A stretch of DNA of 64,000 nt from Amycolatopsis sp. WQ 127309 (GTDB lineage Bacteria; Actinomycetota; Actinomycetes; Mycobacteriales; Pseudonocardiaceae): contig NZ_CP095481.1 of assembly GCF_023023025.1 (NCBI RefSeq), positions 5,531,001-5,595,000 on the forward strand, written 5' to 3'. A program made the translations under genes and the position numbers. This document shows positions 8,448-16,068 of the stretch, one piece after another (position 1 is the first letter of the stretch; each line of letters begins with the position of its first letter). A model generated the notes under the pieces. That model had not been told where the DNA came from and searched no databases. It worked only from the letters and a program-made list of their open reading frames with translations.

Positions 8448-9587
8448 ATGCGCAGCAGAACCCTTACCCTCCTCGCCGCCACGGTGAGCACCGGCTTGGT
8501 GCTCTCCGCGTGTGGTGCAAACAGTTCGGACAGCGGGGGCGCGGGGAGCAGCTCCGCCTCGTCGTCCGCTCCGGCCGCCGCGGGCGGCGCCAGCGGCAAG
8601 GTCGGTGTCATCCTGCCGGAGACCGCCACCTCGGCCCGCTGGGAAGCCTTCGACAAGCCGATGCTGCAGGCCGCTCTCACGGCGCAGGGCTTCGAAGCCG
8701 ACATCCAGAACGCCCAGGGTGACGCCCAGAAGTTCTCCACCCTGGCCGACGGCTTCATCAGCTCCGGTGTCAAGGCCCTGATCATCGCCCCGTCCGACCC
8801 GGCCGTCGGTGCCGCCGTCGAGGCGAAGGCGAAGGGCGCCGGCATCCCGGTCATCGACTACGACCGGCCGAGCCTCGGCGGTTCCGCCGACTACTACGTC
8901 TCGTTCGACAACGAGAAGGTCGGCCAGCTGCAGGGCCAGGGCCTCGCGGACAAGCTGAAGGCCACCCCGGGCGCGCAGGTCATCCAGATCGAGGGTGCCC
9001 CGACCGACAACAACGCGACGCTGTTCACGGCCGGCCAGGACTCCGTCCTCAAGCCGCTGTTCACCAGTGGTGCGCTGAAGCTGGTCCAGAAGCAGCCGAT
9101 CAACGACTGGGACAACCAGCTCGGCGGCACGACCTTCGAGCAGATCCTGCAGGGCAACGGCGGCAAGGTCGACGGCGTCGTGGCGGCGAACGACGGCCTG
9201 GCCGGCGCGGTCATCACGATCCTCAAGAAGAACGGCCTCAACGGCAAGGTCCCGGTCACGGGCCAGGACGCCACCGCGGACGGCCTCATGGCCATCATGC
9301 GCGGCGACCAGTACCTGACCATCTTCAAGCCGATCAAGGAAGAGGCCGAGGCCACCGCCAAGCTGGCCGCCGCCCTGGCCAAGGGTGACACCGCCGGTGC
9401 GGACGCGATCGCGACGGGCAAGCTCCACGACCCGAAGAACAACCGCGACATCAAGTCCGTGCTGCTCACGCCGACCCTGATCCTGGAGAAGGACATCAAG
9501 ACCGTCGTGACCCAGGGCTACGTCAAGGCCAGCGAGATCTGCGGTGGCGACCTCGCCGCCAAGTGCACCTCGCTCGGCATCTCCTGA
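8448..9587 (+). CDS. xylF: Sugar ABC transporter substrate-binding lipoprotein (XylF-like)
   Basis: A 379-residue periplasmic-binding-protein-like lipoprotein. The frame is open from 8199, but ATG 8448 has a GGAAGGAACGAGG ribosome site and begins a lipoprotein signal (MRSRTLTLLAATVSTGLVLSAC), with the lipobox Cys near residue 23 followed by a Ser/Gly/Ala linker. The mature domain is type I (ribose/xylose/galactose) with GVILPETATSARWEAFDKP, VIDYDRPSLGGSADYYVSFDNE and VAANDGLAGAVITILKKNG. It captures the sugar outside the membrane for the ATPase and permease encoded next. D-xylose is the likely substrate by gene order: ABC genes next to a ROK regulator correspond to xylFGH with rok7B7 of Streptomyces coelicolor. 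The exact sugar is inferred. Confidence 0.85.
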   Translation: MRSRTLTLLAATVSTGLVLSACGANSSDSGGAGSSSASSSAPAAAGGASGKVGVILPETATSARWEAFDKPMLQAALTAQGFEADIQNAQGDAQKFSTLADGFISSGVKALIIAPSDPAVGAAVEAKAKGAGIPVIDYDRPSLGGSADYYVSFDNEKVGQLQGQGLADKLKATPGAQVIQIEGAPTDNNATLFTAGQDSVLKPLFTSGALKLVQKQPINDWDNQLGGTTFEQILQGNGGKVDGVVAANDGLAGAVITILKKNGLNGKVPVTGQDATADGLMAIMRGDQYLTIFKPIKEEAEATAKLAAALAKGDTAGADAIATGKLHDPKNNRDIKSVLLTPTLILEKDIKTVVTQGYVKASEICGGDLAAKCTSLGIS

Positions 9588-9596
9588 GCCGCTCGC

Positions 9597-9752
9597 GGTA
9601 CCGATCCGGCCAAAAGTAGGCCGCCCCTGAGCGGCACGTAACCGTTGCTACGGTCGATTCGGCCGTGGCTGTGGTCGGATCGGTACCCAACGGCGCAGTA
9701 CCCATGAACAGCCGGGCCGGGACGCGCACCCCGACGGCGCGCCCCGGCCCGG
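9597..9752 (+). other. Intercistronic hairpins between xylF and xylG
   Basis: The ~235-bp gap within the operon holds two structures. A 12-bp inverted repeat GGTACCGATCCG (9597-9608) pairs with CGGATCGGTACC (9676-9687) and encloses a small GCCGC/GCGGC hairpin (9620-9635). A second very GC-rich stem has 16-bp arms at 9712-9727 and 9737-9752 with one mismatch. Such elements commonly protect the upstream binding-protein mRNA and attenuate downstream transcription, giving more binding protein than transporter. Confidence 0.65.
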
Positions 9753-9822
9753 TCCCCACTCCTCGCTTGCCGATCGGCGGAGCGGCGGCACAGGGCATAA
9801 GAAATTCGGAGAAATGCCATCC

Positions 9823-10596
9823 ATGAGTGAGCCCATCCTCGAGATCAAGGGCCTGAACAAGAGCTTCGGCCCCGTCCACGTCCTCCACGACGTGGACTTC
9901 GACGTGCGTGCGGGCGAAGTGACCGCCCTGGTCGGCGACAACGGCGCCGGCAAGTCGACCCTCGTCAAGTGCATCGCCGGTATCCACCCGTACGACTCGG
10001 GGGCCGTGCGGTTCAACGGGCAGGACGCCCACATCCGCGGGCCCAAGGACGCGGCCGACCTCGGCATCGAGGTCGTCTACCAGGACCTGGCGCTCGCGGA
10101 CAACCTCGACATCGTCCAGAACATGTTCCTCGGCCGTGAGCGCGGGAACAGCTGGAAGCTGGACGAAGCCAGCATGGAGAAAGCCGCTCGCGAGACGCTG
10201 GCCTCCCTGTCGGTGCGGACCGTGAAGTCGGTCCGGACGCCGGTCTCCTCGCTGTCCGGTGGTCAGCGCCAGACCGTGGCCATCGCGAAGTCGGTGCTGT
10301 GGAACAGCAAGGTCGTCGTGCTGGACGAGCCGACCGCCGCGCTCGGCGTCGCGCAGACCCGGCAGGTGCTGGACCTGGTCCGCCGGCTGGCCGAGCAGGG
10401 CCTCGGCGTGGTGCTGATCAGCCACAACATGGCCGACGTGTTCGAGGTCGCCGACCGCATCTCGGTGCTGTACCTCGGCCGCCTCGTCGCCGAGGTGCAC
10501 ACGAAGGACGTCAGCCACGGCCAGATCGTGGAACTGATCACCGCGGGTCGCTCCGGTGACCTCGGCCTGGCCCGGCCCGAAGCCGTGGTCCTGTGA
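9823..10596 (+). CDS. xylG: Sugar ABC transporter ATP-binding protein (XylG-like)
   Basis: A 257-residue ATPase with one nucleotide-binding domain: Walker A GDNGAGKST near residue 39, Q-loop VVYQDLALADN near 86, signature LSGGQRQTVAIAKS near 143, Walker B VVVLDEPTAALG near 163, and switch histidine in LISHNMADVFEVADR. The start is ATG 9823, ten bases after a GGAGA site; the in-frame ATG at 9814 is too close to that site. The E. coli XylG/RbsA type has two fused ABC domains in about 500 residues. This one has a single domain and must work as a homodimer, like FrcA-type ATPases. The stop codon overlaps the first possible start of the permease gene, so the two are coupled. Confidence 0.88.
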   Translation: MSEPILEIKGLNKSFGPVHVLHDVDFDVRAGEVTALVGDNGAGKSTLVKCIAGIHPYDSGAVRFNGQDAHIRGPKDAADLGIEVVYQDLALADNLDIVQNMFLGRERGNSWKLDEASMEKAARETLASLSVRTVKSVRTPVSSLSGGQRQTVAIAKSVLWNSKVVVLDEPTAALGVAQTRQVLDLVRRLAEQGLGVVLISHNMADVFEVADRISVLYLGRLVAEVHTKDVSHGQIVELITAGRSGDLGLARPEAVVL

Positions 10597-10616
10597 GCGG
10601 GAAGAAAGAACCGGAC

Positions 10617-12080
10617 ATGACTGAAACCCCTGCCAAGCACGAAGTCGGCTCACCCGCCGACGCGCTCGCGCAGACCCAGAACCCCACCGCGGCGATCACC
10701 GACTTCGGCATCGACACGACATCGATGTCAACCGGTGAAGCGCTTCGCGACTACTTCGCCCGCATCCGGGCCGGTGAGCTCGGCTCGCTGCCGTCGCTGT
10801 TCGGCCTGCTCGTGCTGGTCATCCTGTTCAGCGCGCTGTCGGACAACTTCTTCACCCTGTCCAACATCGCCAACGTGTTCCCGCAGGGCGCGGGCGTGAT
10901 CATCATCGCGATGGGCATCGTCTTCGTCCTGCTGCTCGGCGAGATCGACCTCGCCGCCGGTGTGGCCTCCGGCACCGCCGCGTCGGTGATGGCGCTGCAC
11001 TACGTGCACGCCGGAAACCTGCTGGGCACCTTGGGCTCCGGCGTGTTCATCACGTTCATCGCGGTCCTCGCCGTGGCCATGCTGCTGTCGGCCTACCAGC
11101 GGATCTGGGCCGGCGCCGTGCTGTCGCTGATCGGCTTGCTGCTCGTCGCGGTCGGCGTCCCGGCCAACGCCTGGCTCGAGATCCTGCTGGCCATCTGCGT
11201 CGGCACCGCGATCGGCTGCATCACCGGCTTCCTCGTCTCGAAGATCGGCATGCCGTCCTTCGTCGTGACGCTGGCGTTGTTCATCGTGTGGCAGGGCGTC
11301 CTGCTGCAGTTCATCGGTGAAGGCGGCACGATCGGCATCACCAACTCGGACACCCTGTACAAGATCGCCAACGGCAACCTGAACATCCTCGGCAGCTGGA
11401 TCTTCTTCCTCGTCGCCGCGGGCGGGTTCGCCGTGATCACGCTGATCAGCCACTTCAAGCGGCTCCAGCGCGGCCTGGTCGTGCAGCCGACGGCGCTGGT
11501 GCTGGTCAAGGTCGGCGCGCTCGTCGTGCTGTCGGCGGTGGGCACCTGGCTGCTGACGATCAACCGCTCGCCGAACAAGGCCGTCGTCACGATCGAGGGC
11601 GTCCCGTACGTCATCCCGATCATGCTGGTGCTGCTGGTGGCCGGGACCTACGTGCTCAACAAGACCAAGTACGGCCGGTACGTGTACGCGGTCGGCGGCA
11701 ACAAGGAAGCCGCCCGTCGCGCCGGTATCGACGTGCCGAAGATCCGGGCGAGCGTGTTCGTCATCGGCTCGGCGATCGCGGCCATCGGCGGCATCGTCGC
11801 CGCGTCGAAGGTCGGTTCGGTCAGCCCGCAGTCCGGTGGCCTCAACACGCTGCTGTACTCGGTCGGTGCGGCCGTCATCGGCGGCACGTCGCTGTTCGGC
11901 GGCAAGGGCCGGGTGGCCGACGCCGTCGTCGGTGGCCTGGTCATCGCGGTGGTCATCAACGGCCTGGGCCTGCTCAAGCAGCCGGCCGCGGTGGTCAACA
12001 TCATCACCGGCCTGGTCCTCCTGCTCGCCGCCACGGTCGACGCGCTGTCGCGGCGCCGCGCGGCTGCGTCGACGCGCTGA
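10617..12080 (+). CDS. xylH: Sugar ABC transporter permease (XylH-like)
   Basis: A 487-residue membrane protein of the BPD_transp_2 family. I chose ATG 10617, eight bases after GGAAGAAAG; a GTG at 10593 overlapping the ATPase stop codon is an alternative. A ~50-residue hydrophilic N-terminus precedes helices starting at LPSLFGLLVLVILFSALS. Family signatures are GEIDLAAGVASGTAASVMA near residue 110, TGFLVSKIGMPSFVVTLALF near 205, and GGNKEAARRAGIDVPKIR near 360, the loop that couples to the ATPase. It is about 90 residues longer than E. coli XylH, the excess being extra hydrophobic segments near residues 145-200 and 260-310, as in many actinobacterial homologues. Last transporter gene of the operon. 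Confidence 0.87.
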   Translation: MTETPAKHEVGSPADALAQTQNPTAAITDFGIDTTSMSTGEALRDYFARIRAGELGSLPSLFGLLVLVILFSALSDNFFTLSNIANVFPQGAGVIIIAMGIVFVLLLGEIDLAAGVASGTAASVMALHYVHAGNLLGTLGSGVFITFIAVLAVAMLLSAYQRIWAGAVLSLIGLLLVAVGVPANAWLEILLAICVGTAIGCITGFLVSKIGMPSFVVTLALFIVWQGVLLQFIGEGGTIGITNSDTLYKIANGNLNILGSWIFFLVAAGGFAVITLISHFKRLQRGLVVQPTALVLVKVGALVVLSAVGTWLLTINRSPNKAVVTIEGVPYVIPIMLVLLVAGTYVLNKTKYGRYVYAVGGNKEAARRAGIDVPKIRASVFVIGSAIAAIGGIVAASKVGSVSPQSGGLNTLLYSVGAAVIGGTSLFGGKGRVADAVVGGLVIAVVINGLGLLKQPAAVVNIITGLVLLLAATVDALSRRRAAASTR

Positions 12081-12091
12081 ACCAGCATGGG

Positions 12092-13273
12092 ATGATCAAG
12101 CCCGTGTCCAGCTCACCCGTCGCGCGACCGGACGAGGTGCGCCGGCACAACCGCACGACCCTGCTCCGCCTGCTGCACGTCGGCGGGCCGAGCACCCGGG
12201 CGACCCTGGCCGCCGAGCTGGGGCTCAACCGGAGCACGATCAAGACCCTCGTCGACGGGCTGGCGGAAGCCGGTGTCGTCGAGGAGAAGGTGCCGAGGCC
12301 GGGACGAGGGGCGGGCCGCCCCTCGCTCCTGGTCCTGCCCCAGCCGCACGCGGCGGTCGTGCTCGCGGTCGACCTGCAGGTCGAGCACGTCGCGATCGCG
12401 CTCGTGGGGCTGGGCGGCCAGATCCTGGGCCGCAACAGCTGGAACCTGCGGGGCCGGATGAACCGGCCCGAAGAGGTCATCACCCACGTCATCGAGTCGG
12501 CGACCGTCCTGGCCGGCGACCTCGACGTGAGCCCGGTGGCGGTCGGGGTGTCGGTCCCGGGCGTCGTCCGGCGCGCGGACGGGTACGTGCACGAGGCACC
12601 CAACCTGCGCTGGACCGACGTCGCGCTCGGCGAGCGGCTGGGCGGTGTCCTGCAGATCCCGATCCTGGTTGGCAACGACGCCGAGCTCGGCGCGGTCGCC
12701 GAACACCTGCGCGGAGCGGCCCGCGGGTCCTCCGACATGGTGTACATCTCGGCGGACGTCGGGGTCGGCGGCGGCGTCATCGCCGAAGGCGCGGCCCTGC
12801 GGGGCGGCGCGGGCTACGTCGGCGAGATCGGGCACATGGTGATCCGGCCCGGCGGGCGCCCCTGCTACTGCGGCAGCAGCGGCTGCTGGGAGACCGAGGT
12901 CGGCGAGGCCGCGTTGTGCCGGGCGCTCGGGCTGGCCGAAGACACCCCGCGCGGCGCGATCCTGTTCGAGCTGCGCGAGCTCGGCCGGGACTCCGAAGCG
13001 GCGATGACGCGGCTCGCGGAGTTCGCCGAGTGGCTGACCCTCGGGCTGATCAACGTCGTCAACCTGCTCGGGCCGCAGCTGGTGATCCTCGGCGACCTGC
13101 TGACGGTGCTGCCGGAGGCGGTCCTGCGGCACGTCGGCGCGGAGGTGCGCCGGCGCAGCCTGGTGAGCCGGGCGGTCGGCGGCACGCGGATCATCAGCTC
13201 GGCACTGGGCGCCGACGTGAAGCTCTTGGGCGCCGCCGAAGTCGCGTTCGAAGTCGTGCTGGATTCTGTCTGA
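12092..13273 (+). CDS. ROK-family transcriptional regulator (Rok7B7/XylR-like)
   Basis: A 393-residue ROK repressor following the permease by 11 bp. The N-terminal winged helix-turn-helix is at about residues 18-65 (TLAAELGLNRSTIKTLVDGL). The C-terminal ROK sugar-kinase fold has VGVSVPGVVRR near 145, NDAELGAVAEHLRG near 190 and the zinc motif CYCGSSGCWE near 258. ROK repressors sense sugars or sugar phosphates. In Streptomyces coelicolor the regulator Rok7B7 sits beside xylFGH and controls xylose uptake, carbon repression and antibiotic output, so an equivalent role is likely. The AT palindrome in front of xylF is its probable target. The start at 12092 is the longest; a GTG at 12104 is also possible and no strong ribosome site decides between them. 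Confidence 0.83.
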   Translation: MIKPVSSSPVARPDEVRRHNRTTLLRLLHVGGPSTRATLAAELGLNRSTIKTLVDGLAEAGVVEEKVPRPGRGAGRPSLLVLPQPHAAVVLAVDLQVEHVAIALVGLGGQILGRNSWNLRGRMNRPEEVITHVIESATVLAGDLDVSPVAVGVSVPGVVRRADGYVHEAPNLRWTDVALGERLGGVLQIPILVGNDAELGAVAEHLRGAARGSSDMVYISADVGVGGGVIAEGAALRGGAGYVGEIGHMVIRPGGRPCYCGSSGCWETEVGEAALCRALGLAEDTPRGAILFELRELGRDSEAAMTRLAEFAEWLTLGLINVVNLLGPQLVILGDLLTVLPEAVLRHVGAEVRRRSLVSRAVGGTRIISSALGADVKLLGAAEVAFEVVLDSV

Positions 13274-13388
13274 CTTCTTGTCCGGTTTCGTGTCCGGAAT
13301 CACGGCATTCCGAGGCCTGTCCGTGATTTCCGGCGCGGCAATCGGCAACTTGCAGTTGTGCCGGTCGACTGTGCCGGTTGGAGAAATA

Positions 13389-13426
13389 CGAAGGCGGCCA
13401 GTGCCTGTGCGCACTGACCGCCTTCG
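13389..13426. terminator. Bidirectional terminator hairpin
   Basis: A long GC-rich inverted repeat, CGAAGGCGG and CAGTGC pairing with GCACTG and CCGCCTTCG around one mismatch, with a short loop. It lies between the converging ROK regulator and zinc-ribbon genes and probably terminates both. Confidence 0.75.
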
Positions 13427-13441
13427 CGTGTGTCTAGGTCG

Positions 13442-13618
13442 TTACCGCTGGATGTCGGCGGACAGTTCCTTGAGCTTGGCCTCGTGCTCGCGGGCGTGGT
13501 GCCCGCAGAAGAGAAGCTCGCCGCCCTTGAGGACGGCGCGTACCTGAGCTGCGGCCCCGCACCGGTCACAGCGGTCGAGGGCGGTCAGTTCGGGGCGGGT
13601 GAGCGTCGGCGTTGTCAT
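13442..13618 (-). CDS. Small zinc-ribbon protein (DUF7455-type)
   Basis: A 58-residue protein starting MTTPTLTRPEL, whose ATG is preceded by GGAGGGAGA. An upstream in-frame start at 13642 would add eight residues without a better ribosome site. It contains CDRCGAAAQVRAV, then LLFCGHHAREHE: a C-x2-C plus C-x2-H arrangement fit to bind one zinc. This is a very conserved small actinobacterial protein of unknown function, often found near the principal sigma factor gene in Streptomyces. It converges on the ROK regulator. Confidence 0.8.
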   Translation of the reverse strand: MTTPTLTRPELTALDRCDRCGAAAQVRAVLKGGELLFCGHHAREHEAKLKELSADIQR

Positions 13619-13884
13619 GGGGGTCTCCCTCCGTCCCGGCACCGGTTGCCCGGTGCCATCGATCCAGCTACGCCCACTTCGGACTGATGTCGGCTACGGC
13701 GATCGTCTCCGGCTCCGCGGTGTTCGTGCTTCCACTCTTCCAGACGTTTCGCGGCCCGCAAGTGTTCCCGCGCCGGTGGGACCCGAGTCACGTCGATTTA
13801 CCCCGGATGTCGTAGCGGGATCCCGCAATGCAGGAGTGGATTACCCGGAGAGTCACATTTTCCGTGGTCAGGCACCATGGAGTC

Positions 13885-14763
13885 GTGAGTTCCTTGACGC
13901 CGGTCCGGAAGGTTTCCGCGGTACCCGCCCCGCTGTTGTTCGTTCTCAGCGGAATTTCCATGTACGCCGGAGCGGCCATCGCGGTCGATCTTTTCGGCCA
14001 CGCGACGCCGGCCGGGGTGGCCTGGCTGCGGTGCCTGGGCGCGGCGGTGGTGCTGCTGGCCTGGCGGCGGCCGCCGCGCGCGGCCTGGCGGGGCCGGCGG
14101 CTGCTGCTGGCGTGCGTCTTCGGGATCGTGACCGCGGGCATGAACGTGCTGTTCTACGAGGCGATCGCCCGGCTCCCGCTGGGCACGGTCGTCGCGCTGG
14201 AGTTCGCCGGGCCCGTGGTGGTGGCCGCCGCGGGCTCCCGCACCCGGCGCGACGTGCTGGCCCTGCTGCTGGTGGTCGCCGGGGTGGTGGCGATCGCCGA
14301 CGTCCGGCTGTCCGGCAGTGCCCTGGGCGTGCTGTTCGCCCTGGCCGCGGCGGCCGCGTGGGCGGGCTACATCCTGATCGGCAAGCGGGTGGCGACCGAC
14401 GGCGACGGCATCGACAGCCTCGCGATCGGCTTCGCCGCGGCGACGGTCGTGCTCTCGCCCCTGGCGTTCGGCACGGGAGAAGTGTGGTCTTCGCCACGCA
14501 TGCTCCTGCTGGGCATCGGCGTGGGCGTGCTGTCGACGGTGGTGCCGTACGCGCTCGACCAGGTGGTCCTGCGCCGCCTGGGCCAGGCCCGGTTCGCGGT
14601 GCTGCTGGCCCTGCTCCCGGTGACGGCGGGCGTGACGGGCTTCCTGCTGCTGCACCAGGTGCCGACCCTGCCGGAGGCACTGGGGACCCTGGCGGTGGTG
14701 GCCGGCGTGGCCCTGCGGCGACGTGAGGCCCCTTCCCGGCCGTCCCCGGAGCCGCCGGGCTAG
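13885..14763 (+). CDS. EamA/DMT-family transporter (RhtA-like exporter)
   Basis: About 292 residues with ten predicted membrane helices in two EamA repeats, the DMT exporter plan. The first repeat begins LFVLSGISMYAGAAIAVDLF and contains GVAWLRCLGAAVVLLAW. The second contains WAGYILIGKRVATDGDGIDSLAIGFA. The lack of basic N-terminal spacing argues against the longer frame from 13828; GTG 13885 gives a short natural N-terminus, but the ribosome site is poor and the start is uncertain. RhtA-type members export threonine, homoserine or other metabolites; the substrate here is unknown. The ~270 bp upstream to the divergent zinc-ribbon gene hold both promoters but no clear motif. Confidence 0.8.
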   Translation: MSSLTPVRKVSAVPAPLLFVLSGISMYAGAAIAVDLFGHATPAGVAWLRCLGAAVVLLAWRRPPRAAWRGRRLLLACVFGIVTAGMNVLFYEAIARLPLGTVVALEFAGPVVVAAAGSRTRRDVLALLLVVAGVVAIADVRLSGSALGVLFALAAAAAWAGYILIGKRVATDGDGIDSLAIGFAAATVVLSPLAFGTGEVWSSPRMLLLGIGVGVLSTVVPYALDQVVLRRLGQARFAVLLALLPVTAGVTGFLLLHQVPTLPEALGTLAVVAGVALRRREAPSRPSPEPPG

Positions 14764-14773
14764 GTTCCCGGCC

Positions 14774-15157
14774 ATGCGAATCAAGCACCAGGTGGTCACG
14801 TTCGACGCGGCGGACCTCGCGGCCGAGAGCCGGTTCTGGGCGGGCGTGCTCGACGGCGAGGTGGACGAGGACGGCGACTGGCACATGGTGCTGGTGGCCG
14901 GCGCCCCGCGGGTCGGCGTGCAGCTCGCCCCCGATCACACGCCGCCGCAGTGGCCGGACGGCCCGGCGAAGCAGCAGGTGCACCTCGACCTGTGGGTCGA
15001 GGACTTCCCCGAGGCGCACGAGCAGGTCACGGCCCTCGGCGCGACGGTGCTGAAGCCGGCCGCCGGAAACCCGTCCGGAGACGACTACCAGGTGTACGCC
15101 GACCCGGCCGGGCACCCGTTCTGCCTGTGCTGGCTGGTCGCCGAGCAGCCCGGCTGA
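14774..15157 (+). CDS. VOC (glyoxalase/bleomycin-resistance-like) family protein
   Basis: A 127-residue protein starting MRIKHQVVTFDAADL, 10 bp after the EamA gene. It has the paired beta-alpha-beta-beta-beta modules of the vicinal-oxygen-chelate fold: ESRFWAGVLDGEV near residue 20 and, in the second half, QVHLDLWVEDFPEAHEQVTALG then YQVYADPAGHPFCLCW near 112. His69-type and Glu/Tyr positions compatible with metal binding are present, but this actinobacterial subgroup has no assigned reaction. The two genes probably share a transcript. Confidence 0.78.
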   Translation: MRIKHQVVTFDAADLAAESRFWAGVLDGEVDEDGDWHMVLVAGAPRVGVQLAPDHTPPQWPDGPAKQQVHLDLWVEDFPEAHEQVTALGATVLKPAAGNPSGDDYQVYADPAGHPFCLCWLVAEQPG

Positions 15158-15285
15158 GCTGATCAGGCCGACGTTGCGGGCCGCTCGGCCGGCAGCTCCG
15201 CCGATGGGCGCCGGATCGTGCTGGCCGTCATCGGCGCTGACCGGGGATACTCGTGTCCGGCGGCAGGAGGCTACTGAGGGGATCG

Positions 15286-16068
15286 ATGTCTTCGGGGATC
15301 GACGGCGGGCAGCTCGACCTGTCCGGGGTGCGGTGGCTGCCGGGCGGGGCCCGGCTGGCCGCGGTCGCCCAGGCGGAGCTGCCGCAGAAGGACGGGCTGG
15401 CCGCGGCGTTCTGCGGTCTCGCGGCGCTGCGGGCGGCCGGGGTGGACGTGCTCGACCAGGACGCCGTCGCGGCGGCCGCGGGGACCGTTCGCGGGCCGGC
15501 GGTGCGTCCTCCGGGCGAGCCGGGGCGGACCGGCTTCCGGTTGCCGCCGAGAGTCGTCGGCGATCCGCTCGCTGCGGGTACGCGGGTGTCCGCGCTGGCG
15601 ACGGCCGTGGGGGCGTTGTCCGGCGGTGCGCTGACCGCGGTGCCGGCGGCGGGGGAGTGGACCACCGAGTCGCTGTTCGCTCTGCTGGCCGGGCTGTGGG
15701 ACCTGTCGCGCGTCGCGGTGATCGCCCGGATCGACGGTGCGGAGCTCGGCGCCGACGACACCCCCGAACGCGCGCTGCTCGACTACCTCGACACCGGCGT
15801 CCCGCCACTGTGGACGTCGCGGTGGCGGCCGCCGGGTGGCCACTTCGTGCTCCTGGCGGGTGTCCGGATCGGTGCCGAAGGAACCCTGGTGTCCGTTGTG
15901 GACACTTACCCATCCTTGGGGGACAACGGGATCCACGACCAGCCGCTCGAATGGCTCACGGCGGCGCTGGCCGGGCTGGGGGTACTGGTGGTCGTCGACG
16001 CGGACCGCGCCGCGGTGGCCCGCGAGGCGGTCCGCGCCGCGGGCCTCACTCCGTCTTCGTGGGATTGA
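15286..16068 (+). CDS. DUF6885-like protein with papain-like triad
   Basis: A 260-residue protein. ATG 15286 follows GAGGGG by six bases; a GTG at 15253 would add eleven residues. Sequence PQKDGLAAAFCGLAALRAAG gives Gln34 and Cys43 at the start of a helix, GGHFVLLAG gives His186 and VVDTYPSLG gives Asp206. This Gln, Cys, His, Asp order and spacing is that of papain-like (C39/NlpC-type) enzymes. No signal peptide or membrane segment is visible, so it is probably cytoplasmic. The middle (residues ~60-160) is Ala/Gly-rich and may bind a ligand. Product function is unknown; a peptidase, transpeptidase or acyltransferase activity is inference. Its last 23 bases overlap, tail to tail, the end of the permease gene. 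Confidence 0.65.
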   Translation: MSSGIDGGQLDLSGVRWLPGGARLAAVAQAELPQKDGLAAAFCGLAALRAAGVDVLDQDAVAAAAGTVRGPAVRPPGEPGRTGFRLPPRVVGDPLAAGTRVSALATAVGALSGGALTAVPAAGEWTTESLFALLAGLWDLSRVAVIARIDGAELGADDTPERALLDYLDTGVPPLWTSRWRPPGGHFVLLAGVRIGAEGTLVSVVDTYPSLGDNGIHDQPLEWLTAALAGLGVLVVVDADRAAVAREAVRAAGLTPSSWD

